From assembly GCA_963716215.1 (NCBI GenBank), contig OY970298.1, forward strand, positions 2,232,001-2,296,000: a DNA stretch of 64,000 nucleotides, in the 5' to 3' direction. Positions 56,910 to 64,000 of the stretch are shown here, one piece after another (the first letter of the stretch is position 1; every line of letters begins with the position of its first letter). Both the position numbers and the translations under genes were made by a program. The notes below the pieces were generated by a model. That model was not told the origin of the DNA, made no database searches, and was given only the letters and a program-made list of their open reading frames with translations. The DNA comes from JACVRW01 sp963716215 (GTDB lineage: Bacteria > Actinomycetota > Thermoleophilia > Solirubrobacterales > Thermoleophilaceae).

Positions 56910-58610
56910 CTAGCCGGCGTGGGCGCGCTCGTGCTCCAGCTCGAACAGCTGGTGCACCTGCTCGATCACCACCGAGCCCTCGCCGACCGCGGACGCGACC
57001 CGCTTCGTCGACCCGTTGCGCGCGTCGCCGACGGCGAAGACGCCCGGCACGCTGGTCTCGAGCATCAGCGGGGTGCGCTCGAGCGGCCAGCTCCCCGCAG
57101 GGAGCTCGGGGCCGGTCAGCAGGTAGCCCCAGTCGTCGCGGCTGATCTCGGGCGGCAGCCACGCCGTGTGGGGCTCGGCGCCGATCAGGATGAACAGCGC
57201 GGCGGCGGGCAGCAACTCCTCGGCGCCAGAGCCGTCGTCGCGGAGCTTGACCGCCTCGAGCGCTCCGTCGCCGGCGCAGCCGCAGATCGCGGAGCCCGGT
57301 CGCAGCTCGATGTTCGAGGCGGCCTCGATCGCGTCGATCAGGTAGCTCGACATCGTCTCGGCCAACGACTCCCGGCGCACGACCAACGTGACCCGACTCG
57401 CGTAGCGGCCCAGGTGCAGGGCTGCCTGGCCGGCGGAGTTCCCGCCACCGACCACGTAGACCTCCTGGCCGGAGTGGCCGCGGGCCTCCGACACCGACGC
57501 GCCGTAATAGACGCCCCTGCCGAGCAGGGGGTCGAGCTCGGGGATGCGCAGGCGCCGGTAGGAGATGCCGGTGGCCAGGATCACAGCCGCGGCCGTCGCC
57601 TCGCTGCCGTCCGAGAGGGACAGCACGTGGCGCCCGCCGTCCTGGCGCAGGCCGGTCACCGAGCGCGTGTGGAGGAAGCGCGTGCCGAAGATCCAGGCCT
57701 GCTGGTAGGCGCGCTGGGCGAGGTCGGACCCGCTCACCCCGCGCGCGAAGCCGAGGTAGTTGCGGATCAGCGAGCTCGCACCGGCCTGGCCACCGATCGA
57801 CTCGCGCTCGATGACCAGAGTGTCGAGGCCCTCCGACGACGCGTAGACCGCGGACGCCAGCCCGGCCGGCCCGGCGCCCACGACGGCGACCTCGAAGTCC
57901 GAGCGCCCGTCGAGCGTGGTGCTGACCCCGTACGCGTCGGCCAGCTCCGCGTTGCTGGGATTCACGAGCACGCCGCCGCCGAGCAGGGCCACGACCGGCT
58001 CGCGGGTACCCATGGCGCCCAGAGCCTCGAGCAGGCCCTGCCCCTCCTCCGAGGCGGTGTCGTGGACCACGTGCGGGACGCCGTTGCGGGTGAGCATCTC
58101 GCGCAACTCGTGCGCGCGCTGCGACTGCCGCCTGCAGATCAGCGCGACCTGCTGGGGCGCGTTCGAGCTGGCGCGCTCCCACTCGCTCAGGAACTCCGTG
58201 ATCGTCCGGTGGAAGTACTCGTCGGCGCGTCGCCACGGCTTGAGCACGTAGTAGTCCATCTGTCCGCGCGCCATCGCGCCGACCATCGCGTCGGCCGTCT
58301 CGCGATCGCCCCAGTCGCCGAAGTTCACCAGCAGGGCGCGCTTGGCGTCGGGGTGGAGCGGCTTCGCGCGGGCCAGGAACTCCTCCCCGGTCAGCTCCGG
58401 CATCCACTGGTCGGCGAGCACCAGCGCGACGGGACGGCCCTTCGAGCTCCAGCGCTCGAGCTTCTCCAGCGCCGCGAGCGCCGACCCCTCGCAGGTGACG
58501 ATGTAATCGCTGCCGTAGCGGCGCTCGAGCTCCTCGCGGATGCGCGCTCGCGCCTCGCGCTCGTCCTCGACGACGAGCATCACCGGCTGCCTCATGGGCG
58601 CATCCGCCAT
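56910..58610 (-). CDS. Response-regulator receiver fused to thioredoxin-reductase-like flavoprotein
   Basis: 566 residues. Residues about 10-145 are a REC domain with the acidic pair in VVEDE, phospho-acceptor Asp in VLADQWMP and the Lys in YVLKPW. Residues about 150-235 resemble a glutaredoxin-like module (VALICRRQSQRAHELREMLT, VLVNPSNAELADAYG) without a CxxC. Residues 238-566 are a TrxR/AhpF-type FAD/NAD(P)H domain: VAVVGAGPAGLASAVYASSE, GGQAGASSLIRNYLGF, VYVVGGGNSAGQAALHLGRY, VPGVFAVGDARNGSTKRVAS. Where TrxR has its redox CxxC the sequence reads VYYGASVSEA, so it cannot reduce thioredoxin by the usual route. Phosphorylation may control a flavin oxidoreductase or sensor. Confidence 0.88.
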   Translation of the reverse strand: MADAPMRQPVMLVVEDEREARARIREELERRYGSDYIVTCEGSALAALEKLERWSSKGRPVALVLADQWMPELTGEEFLARAKPLHPDAKRALLVNFGDWGDRETADAMVGAMARGQMDYYVLKPWRRADEYFHRTITEFLSEWERASSNAPQQVALICRRQSQRAHELREMLTRNGVPHVVHDTASEEGQGLLEALGAMGTREPVVALLGGGVLVNPSNAELADAYGVSTTLDGRSDFEVAVVGAGPAGLASAVYASSEGLDTLVIERESIGGQAGASSLIRNYLGFARGVSGSDLAQRAYQQAWIFGTRFLHTRSVTGLRQDGGRHVLSLSDGSEATAAAVILATGISYRRLRIPELDPLLGRGVYYGASVSEARGHSGQEVYVVGGGNSAGQAALHLGRYASRVTLVVRRESLAETMSSYLIDAIEAASNIELRPGSAICGCAGDGALEAVKLRDDGSGAEELLPAAALFILIGAEPHTAWLPPEISRDDWGYLLTGPELPAGSWPLERTPLMLETSVPGVFAVGDARNGSTKRVASAVGEGSVVIEQVHQLFELEHERAHAG

Positions 58611-58616
58611 GGGCTG

Positions 58617-58622
58617 AGCGTA
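58617..58622 (-). promoter_or_regulatory. -10 element TACGCT of the REC/reductase gene
   Basis: Minus-strand TACGCT ends 6 nt before ATG 58610; leaderless spacing. It faces away from the TACAGT element of the divergent gene 14 bp away. Confidence 0.4.
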
Positions 58623-58635
58623 GCTCCGCGCCGGC

Positions 58636-58641
58636 TACAGT
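58636..58641 (+). promoter_or_regulatory. -10 element TACAGT of the phosphodiesterase-like gene
   Basis: TACAGT ends 6 nt before ATG 58648; leaderless spacing, within a 37-bp divergent gap. Confidence 0.4.
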
Positions 58642-58647
58642 GGCCCG

Positions 58648-59949
58648 ATGCGACTCGTAAAGGCCCTTCCGGTGCTGCTCGCCGCCCTGCTCGCCCTGCT
58701 CGCCCCGCCCGCGTTCGCCCAGTCCGGGCCGCTCGCGGGTCCCGACGGCACGAGCCTCGACAAGGTGCTCGTGATCGGCACCGACGGCACCCGCTGGGAC
58801 CTCCTCACCGCCGCGATGAAGAGCGGCCGCGCGCCCAACCTGGCGCGGCTGCGGCGAGCGGGCTTCGGGCGCCCGACGCTGCTCGAGTACGGCCCCGACA
58901 CCGTGACGCTGAGCGAGGTCGGCTGGTCCTCGATCGCGAGCGGGGTGTGGGAGGACAAGCACGGGGTCGACGGCAGCCTGCTCAACATGGACCCCGACCA
59001 GGCCCGAAAGAACGGCTACCTCGACTTCCTCACCCGCATCGAGAACGCCAACGGCCGGCTGAGCACGTTCCTGGCGAGCGACTGGGACAACCTCGGGCTG
59101 CCGCTGAACGGGGGGCCGATCTTCGGCACCGCGATGGACGCGAACTTCGCCGCCCGGGTCCCGTCCGAGACGCTCGCCAACTGGAACCGCGGCGATATCC
59201 AGGTCACCAACGCGGCCACCCGCTACCTGCGCCACGGCAACCCCGATGCCGGCTTCGTGTACCTCGGCCTGGTCGACGAGTCCGCCCACCTCGCCGGGTC
59301 GGAGACGCCCACCTACCGGAAGTCGATCACGACCACCGACGCGCGCATCGGCCGGCTGCTCAGGGCGATCCGCACGCGGCCGAGCTACCCGTTCGAGAGC
59401 TGGACGATCATCGTGGTCACCGACCACGGCGAGCGGCCGCTGGACGAGCCCTCGCTGCTCGCCCACTACGGGAAGACCAAGCTCGAGCTGACCTCGTTCC
59501 TGATCGGCGCCGGGCCGGGCCTCGGGCGCGCGGTTCGCAAGCCGCGCGTCGTGGACGTACTGCCGACGGTGTTGCACCAGCTCGGGCTGCGCACGCCGCG
59601 CAGCTGGGGCATCGACGGGCGCTCGCTGAGCAACGCCAAGGCGGCCTCGTCGGCCACGGCGAAGCTGCGCGGACGGCGGCTGACGGTGCGGGTGAAGCTG
59701 GGCGCGCGCCCGCGCGCTAGGGCGATTCGCTTCCGGCTGCCGGCCGGGCTGACGGCAGCGGACGCGACCGTGCGGGTCAACGGGACACCGGTCGGCGCGG
59801 TCGCGGAGGGACGCAACGTGGTGGCCAGGGCGCCGGGGCGCAAGCTGCGGTCGATCGCGCTGGCGGCCGAGGTCGCGGGCAGCCGGCGCGGGGGAGAGGT
59901 GAAGGTCACGCTGCGCGGGGCGGGAACGCTGGCGATCCCGCTGCGCTAG
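58648..59949 (+). CDS. Secreted type I phosphodiesterase / alkaline-phosphatase superfamily protein
   Basis: 433 residues. Signal peptide (LPVLLAALLALLAPPAFA). Metal ligands of the superfamily are present: Asp in VLVIGTDGTRWD, the nucleophile region TLSEVGWSSIASG (Thr/Ser), Asp and His in GLVDESAHLAG, and Asp-His in VTDHGERPLDE. The domain (residues about 35-335) is close to the nucleotide pyrophosphatase/phosphodiesterase group. A further 100-residue beta-rich C-terminal domain (RGRRLTVRVKLGARPRARAI) may bind the wall. It probably cleaves phosphodiesters or phosphonate-like substrates outside the cell. It ends 5 bp before the LexA box of dnaE2. Confidence 0.85.
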   Translation: MRLVKALPVLLAALLALLAPPAFAQSGPLAGPDGTSLDKVLVIGTDGTRWDLLTAAMKSGRAPNLARLRRAGFGRPTLLEYGPDTVTLSEVGWSSIASGVWEDKHGVDGSLLNMDPDQARKNGYLDFLTRIENANGRLSTFLASDWDNLGLPLNGGPIFGTAMDANFAARVPSETLANWNRGDIQVTNAATRYLRHGNPDAGFVYLGLVDESAHLAGSETPTYRKSITTTDARIGRLLRAIRTRPSYPFESWTIIVVTDHGERPLDEPSLLAHYGKTKLELTSFLIGAGPGLGRAVRKPRVVDVLPTVLHQLGLRTPRSWGIDGRSLSNAKAASSATAKLRGRRLTVRVKLGARPRARAIRFRLPAGLTAADATVRVNGTPVGAVAEGRNVVARAPGRKLRSIALAAEVAGSRRGGEVKVTLRGAGTLAIPLR

Positions 59950-59954
59950 TTGTG

Positions 59955-59968
59955 CGAACATACGTTCG
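59955..59968 (+). promoter_or_regulatory. LexA (SOS) box of dnaE2
   Basis: CGAACATACGTTCG fits CGAAC-RNRY-GTTCG at every position. Its last G is the first base of the GTG start codon at 59968. A -10-like GAACAT inside the box, 6 nt before the GTG, would place LexA directly on the promoter. Confidence 0.87.
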
Positions 59969-62900
59969 TGCCGTACGTCGAGCTCCACTGCCACTCCGCG
60001 TATTCGTTCCTCGACGGCGCCTCGCACCCGGTTGAGCTGGCTGCCACCGCGGCCGAGCAGGGCCACGCCGCGCTCGCGCTGACCGACCACGACGGGCTGC
60101 ACGGCGCGATGGAGATGGCCCAGGCCCTGAGGCCGTTGGGCGTCAGGCCGATCACGGGAGCCGAGCTGACGCTCGACGACGGCAGCCACCTCACGCTGCT
60201 GTGCCGTACGCGCGAGGGCTACACCAACCTCTGCCGCCTCATCACCGCCGCTCACTGGCCCACGCGGCGCTGGGCGCGCGAGGGCTGGTCGGAGCCGGTG
60301 GCGCAGGTGGTCCAGGGCGTCCGGCCGGCCCAGGACCCGCTCGACGCCGAGCCGAGCGTGACGCTGGCGGACGTGGAGCGTCACGCCGAGGGGCTCGTCT
60401 GCCTGTCCGGCTGCTCACGCGACGGCGCCGTGGCCGCCCGGATCGAGCGCGGCGAGCATCCCCAGGCCGCGGCCGTTGCGCGCCGGCTGCTCTCCGCCTT
60501 CGGGCCCGATTGCTTTCGCATCGAGCTGCAGCGCCCCTACTGGCGCAACGACCGGCGCCGCAACAGGCTGCTTGCCGAGCTGGCCGAGCGGCTGGGGGTG
60601 CCGTGCGTGGCGACCGGGAACGTGCACGTCCACTCGCGCGAGCGCACGGCACTGCAGGACGCCATGGTCGCGGTACGGCTGGGTGCGACGCTCGACGAGA
60701 CCGAGCCGCGGCGGCGCGGCAACTCGTCGCACGTGCTGGCTCCGCCAGAGCGGATGGCGGAGCGCTTCCGCGACCACCCCGGGGCGGTGGCCGAGAGCGG
60801 GCGCCTCGCGGAACGGCTCGAGTTCGACCTGACCGAGGACCTCGGCTACCGCTATCCAGGGTCGGAGGACCCCGACGCCGATCGCAAGTTGGCGGAGCTC
60901 TGCCGGGACAGGCTGGCGGAGCGCTATCCGGGTCGCCCGGAGGCGCTCGGCAGGCTCGAGGAGGAGCTGCGCGTGATCCGCCACCTGCGGCTGTCGGGCT
61001 TCTTCCTGCTGCACCGCGACATGCTCGAGCTGGCGCGCGAGGTCGCCCGCGAGGTTCGCGGGGTCGAGTCGGCCCGGCGGCTGCTCCCGCCCGGGCGCGG
61101 GCGCGGCTCGAGCGTGTCCTCGATCGTCTGCTACCTCACCGGGCTCTCGCACATCGACCCGATCGCGAACGAGCTCTGCCTGGGCCGCTTCCTCAACGAG
61201 GAGCTGACCGCCCTCCCGGACATCGACCTCGACTTCCCGCGCGACATCCGCGACGTCCTGATCCCGCGCGTGCACGACCGCTACGGGCGCGACCGCTGCG
61301 CGCTCGTGGCCGCCTTCTCGACCTTCATGGTGCGCAGCGCGGTGCGCGACTTCGCCAAGGCGCTCGGGCTGCCGCCGGGTGAGATCGAGCGGCTGGCGCG
61401 CGCGGTCGACCCCTGGAAGGAGCGCAACGACATCGAGGGCGAAGTACCAGAGCCGGTCCGGCGCTCGCCGCGCTGGGACGCGCTCGTGAAGCTCGCCCGC
61501 GACGCGTGGGGGCTGCCGCGCCACCAGTCCCAGCATCCGGGTGGCATGGTGATCTCGACCCAGCCGCTGATCGACCTCTGCCCAGTCCAGCCGGCCTCGA
61601 TGGAGGGGCGCCAGATGGTGCAGTGGGACAAGGACTCCTGCGGTGACGCCGGCTTCCTCAAGATCGACCTGCTCGGGCTCGGCATGCTCTCGGCCGTCGA
61701 GCGCTGCGTCGACGAGATCGCGCGCGTGCGCGGCGAGCGCATCGACCTGTCGCGGATCCCCTACGACGACAAGGAGGTCTACGCGCGCGTCCAGGAGGCG
61801 GAGACGATGGGGGTGTTCCAGATCGAGTCGCGGGCGCAGATGCAGATGCTGAAGCGCACCCGCCCCGAGAACCTCGACGACCTCACCGTCCAGGTGGCAC
61901 TGGTGCGGCCCGGGCCGATTCAGGGCGGCGCTGTGCACCCCTACATCGAGCGGCGCAGGGCGCTGCGCGAGGACCCGAGCTTTCGGGTCCCCTACGAGCA
62001 TCCTTCCCTCGAGCCGGTGCTGCGCGACACGCTCGGCGCGATCGTCTTCCAGGACCAGGTGCTCGAGGTCGCCACGGCCTTCGCGGGCTTCCGCGCGGGG
62101 GAAGCCGAGGGGCTGCGCCGCGCCATGAGCCGCAAGCGCTCCGAGGCGGCGATCCGCGCCTACGAGGAGAAGTTCGTGGCGGGGGCGATCGAGCGGGGTG
62201 CGTCGCGCGAGGTCGCCGAGCGGGTCTGGGGCCAGATCGTAGGGTTCTCCGGCTTCGGCTTCCCAAAGGCGCACTCGGCCGCCTTTGGCCTGCTCGCCTA
62301 CCAGTCGACCTGGCTGCGCGTGCACTACCACCCCGAGTTCCTCTGCTCGCTGCTGAACGAGCAGCCGATGGGCTTCTACCCGCCGGACTCGCTGGTCCAC
62401 GAGGCGCAGCGCAAGGGCGTGGAGGTGCTGCCGCCGTCCGTGGTGGCCAGCGGCGCCTCGTGCCTAGTCGAAGAAAGAGAACCCTGCGCACCCGGCCGAG
62501 CCGGGCGCTTGGGCAACGGCAGCGCGGTGAGGCTCGGCCTCGGCTACGTCAACGGGGTGAAGGAGAGCGAGGTCCGCGCGCTCGCGGCCGAGCGCGACGA
62601 GGGTGGCCCGTGGCGCTCGCTCGGCGATCTCGCCGCGCGTTCTGGGGCCTCCGCCGAGACGCTCGGCAAGCTCGCGTGGGCGGGAGCTTGCGACGAGCTG
62701 GCCGAAGGACCGGTCGAGGGACGCCGCCGCCAGGCGCTCTGGCAGCTCGGGGTGGCGGTGCCGGGCGTGCCGGTTGCCGAGGGCACCCAGCTCGCGCTGC
62801 CGCTCGAGCCGCACGCCGGTCCCGAGCTGCGCGCGCTGTCCGCGTGGGAGCGCATGCTGGCCGACTACGGCTCGACCGGCGTGACGCTGCGCGAGCACCC

Positions 62901-63342
62901 GCTGGAGCTGATGCGCCCAGGCCTGCCCGCGGACCTGAGCACGAGCGCGCAGCTGGAACGCGCGAGCAACGGCCGCCGCGTGCGCGTGGCCGGGCTGGTG
63001 GTGGCCCGCCAGCGCCCGGCGACCGCCAAGGGCATCATGTTCATGCTGCTGGAGGACGAGCTCGGCACGATCAACCTGATCGTGCAGCAGCCCGTCCAGG
63101 AGCGCTGCCGGCTGGCTGCGCGCGCGGAGCCGCTCGTGCTGGCCACCGGCCGCGTGGAGCGCCGCGACGGGACGACCAACGTGCTGGTCGACAGCATCGA
63201 GCGCCTCGAGCGGCCGGATCTGCCGGCGGCGAAGGTCACGCACATCGAGCCGCGCCGGGCGTGGAGCAGCGAGGCCGCCGAGGAGGCCGACCTGCGGGCG
63301 GTTGCTCCGGCCGGGCACAGCTTCGGGCGGCGTGGGCGGTAG
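59968..63342 (+). CDS. dnaE2: Error-prone DNA polymerase III alpha subunit DnaE2
   Basis: 1124 residues from GTG 59968; TTG 59950 in frame would place the LexA box inside the coding region and is rejected. The PHP domain opens with VELHCHSAYSFLDGASHP (a signature of the DnaE2 branch) and TDHDGLHGAMEM. The polymerase core shows PDIDLDFPRDIRD (about residues 417-429, catalytic Asp pair), ARDAWGLPRHQSQHPGGMVI, MGVFQIESRAQMQML and FGFPKAHSAAFGLLAYQS. A helix-hairpin-helix and an OB fold (RVRVAGLVVARQRPATAKGI) close the chain. It copies damaged templates after SOS induction together with ImuB, 6.6 kb away and under the same kind of box. Confidence 0.94.
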   Translation: MPYVELHCHSAYSFLDGASHPVELAATAAEQGHAALALTDHDGLHGAMEMAQALRPLGVRPITGAELTLDDGSHLTLLCRTREGYTNLCRLITAAHWPTRRWAREGWSEPVAQVVQGVRPAQDPLDAEPSVTLADVERHAEGLVCLSGCSRDGAVAARIERGEHPQAAAVARRLLSAFGPDCFRIELQRPYWRNDRRRNRLLAELAERLGVPCVATGNVHVHSRERTALQDAMVAVRLGATLDETEPRRRGNSSHVLAPPERMAERFRDHPGAVAESGRLAERLEFDLTEDLGYRYPGSEDPDADRKLAELCRDRLAERYPGRPEALGRLEEELRVIRHLRLSGFFLLHRDMLELAREVAREVRGVESARRLLPPGRGRGSSVSSIVCYLTGLSHIDPIANELCLGRFLNEELTALPDIDLDFPRDIRDVLIPRVHDRYGRDRCALVAAFSTFMVRSAVRDFAKALGLPPGEIERLARAVDPWKERNDIEGEVPEPVRRSPRWDALVKLARDAWGLPRHQSQHPGGMVISTQPLIDLCPVQPASMEGRQMVQWDKDSCGDAGFLKIDLLGLGMLSAVERCVDEIARVRGERIDLSRIPYDDKEVYARVQEAETMGVFQIESRAQMQMLKRTRPENLDDLTVQVALVRPGPIQGGAVHPYIERRRALREDPSFRVPYEHPSLEPVLRDTLGAIVFQDQVLEVATAFAGFRAGEAEGLRRAMSRKRSEAAIRAYEEKFVAGAIERGASREVAERVWGQIVGFSGFGFPKAHSAAFGLLAYQSTWLRVHYHPEFLCSLLNEQPMGFYPPDSLVHEAQRKGVEVLPPSVVASGASCLVEEREPCAPGRAGRLGNGSAVRLGLGYVNGVKESEVRALAAERDEGGPWRSLGDLAARSGASAETLGKLAWAGACDELAEGPVEGRRRQALWQLGVAVPGVPVAEGTQLALPLEPHAGPELRALSAWERMLADYGSTGVTLREHPLELMRPGLPADLSTSAQLERASNGRRVRVAGLVVARQRPATAKGIMFMLLEDELGTINLIVQQPVQERCRLAARAEPLVLATGRVERRDGTTNVLVDSIERLERPDLPAAKVTHIEPRRAWSSEAAEEADLRAVAPAGHSFGRRGR

Positions 63343-63345
63343 GCT
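63340..63345 (+). promoter_or_regulatory. -10 element TAGGCT before the beta-propeller gene
   Basis: TAGGCT begins with the stop codon of dnaE2 and ends 9 nt before GTG 63355, the leaderless arrangement seen elsewhere. Confidence 0.4.
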
Positions 63346-63354
63346 CCCGCGGCC

Positions 63355-64000
63355 GTGAAGCGTGCCCTGGTCCTCGTGCTGCTGCTTCTGCTCGCCGTTC
63401 CGGCGACCGCGGCCACGCTGCCGAGCCAGTACGTGCTGCCTGGCGCCAACGTCTTTCCGGAGGGCATCACCCTGCGGCCGGGGACCGACCAGTTCTTCGT
63501 GTCCTCGACCTCGGACGGCACGATCTACCGCGGCACGCTCGGCCGCCCGCGCCTGAAGGTCTTCCTGGAGCCTGGGGAGGGCGGCCGCCTGCTCGCCAAC
63601 GGCCTGCGAGCGAGCCGCGACCACCTGGTCGTCACGGGCAGCCGAACCGGCTTGCTCTTCGTCTACGACATCCGCACGGGCAAGCTCGTAAGGCGGTTCG
63701 CGACCGGCTCCGACGGGCTAGTCAACGACGTGACGATCGCGCCCAACGGCGACGTCTACGCGACCGACTCCATGCGCGGGCTGCTGTTCCGCGTCCCGGC
63801 GAAGGCGGCCTACAGGCGTACCCAGGCGACGCAGCAGCTGCGGCCGTTCGTGCGCTTCTCACAGACCCCGGTGGGGACCTACTCCAACGGCCTCGTGCCG
63901 GCGGGCAGGCGCTACCTGCTCGTGGTCGGTACGAGCAGCGGGGTGCTCGCGCGCGTCGACCTCGAGACCAAGCGGGTGCGGGAGGTCGAGGGCGTGAGCC
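63355..64000 (+). CDS. Secreted SMP-30/gluconolactonase-like beta-propeller protein, 3' truncated by window edge
   Basis: The frame is open from GTG 63355 to the window end (215 codons). A signal peptide (ALVLVLLLLLAVPATAA) is followed by propeller-type blades: FPEGITLRPGTDQFFVSSTS, LFVYDIRTGKLVRRFATGSD, VNDVTIAPNGDVYATDSMRG. The pattern N-D-V/G-D-V-Y-x-T-D at regular intervals is that of SMP-30/strictosidine-synthase-like propellers, whose metal ligands include the Glu in FPEG and Asn/Asp in later blades. It may be a lactonase or a binding protein. The C-terminal blades lie outside the window. Confidence 0.75.
   Translation, partial: MKRALVLVLLLLLAVPATAATLPSQYVLPGANVFPEGITLRPGTDQFFVSSTSDGTIYRGTLGRPRLKVFLEPGEGGRLLANGLRASRDHLVVTGSRTGLLFVYDIRTGKLVRRFATGSDGLVNDVTIAPNGDVYATDSMRGLLFRVPAKAAYRRTQATQQLRPFVRFSQTPVGTYSNGLVPAGRRYLLVVGTSSGVLARVDLETKRVREVEGVS

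Noticed and set aside
56910..58610. Plain thioredoxin reductase (trxB)
   Set aside because: An N-terminal receiver domain is fused and the CxxC active site is missing.
56893..60384. Very long open frame (over 1100 codons) on the minus strand
   Set aside because: It is an antisense shadow created by high GC at third positions of the REC/reductase, phosphodiesterase and dnaE2 genes; its translation is Arg/Ala/Pro-rich and lacks any domain.

Overview
The window is a GC-rich, gene-dense stretch of chromosome. It most likely comes from an actinobacterium of the class Thermoleophilia (Solirubrobacterales and relatives). The clues are very high third-position GC, frequent GTG and TTG starts, 4-base ATGA/GTGA gene overlaps, a fused shikimate kinase/3-dehydroquinate synthase, the run alaS-ruvX-mltG-aroE-pilBTC, and error-prone ImuB/DnaE2 genes behind Gram-positive LexA boxes. 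No prophage, insertion sequence, rRNA operon or CRISPR array was seen. The taxonomic call is inference.

Layout. 1-2 kb: end of a SnoaL-like gene, a decayed SnoaL-like copy, a CAT-anticodon tRNA, a secreted protein and a scrap of an aldo/keto reductase. 2-7 kb: formiminotransferase-like gene, small membrane protein, metallo-beta-lactamase-fold hydrolase, hisS and aspS. 7-11 kb: ArsR/SRPBCC pair, an ABM-like protein, an IscU-MnmA fusion, a degenerate RsbW-like anti-sigma factor and a SigB/SigF-type sigma factor. 11-17 kb: a complete peptide ABC importer operon. 17.2-17.4 kb: tandem terminators, then a self-contained unit of about 125 nt (promoter, strong Shine-Dalgarno, 5-codon ORF, terminator). 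17.4-25.3 kb: MFS transporter, HD-GYP protein, then alaS-ruvX-mltG-aroE, with aroE broken by two single-G insertions. 25.4-47.2 kb: type IV pilus genes in blocks (thioredoxin-like gene + pilB, pilT, pilC; three pilins and pilD; pilM, pilN, pilO and a fourth pilus gene; a large calcium-repeat secreted protein). These blocks are split by an accessory segment at 30.8-39.6 kb. 47.2-52.1 kb: aroC, aroKB, aroQ, an M24 aminopeptidase and a TauE/SafE permease. 52.2-64 kb: LexA-boxed imuB with a small partner, a GAF-GAF-GGDEF diguanylate cyclase, an ABC-2 transporter pair, a REC/thioredoxin-reductase-like fusion, a phosphodiesterase-superfamily protein, LexA-boxed dnaE2 and a truncated beta-propeller gene.

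The most interesting signal is not a gene. A promoter-like motif resembling sigma-28 (FliA/WhiG) promoters, TAA-like then 15-16 nt then GCCGATA, recurs before pilin 1, pilin 2, pilM, the pilB-operon head gene, the calcium-repeat protein, a membrane glycosyltransferase-like gene and the diguanylate cyclase. A weaker copy precedes pilT. This suggests one alternative sigma factor, encoded outside the window, switches on pilus assembly together with c-di-GMP signalling. By contrast, many other genes show a TANNNT -10 hexamer only 6-9 nt before the start codon, which predicts widespread leaderless transcription. In one place two such -10 elements overlap back to back and serve divergent genes.
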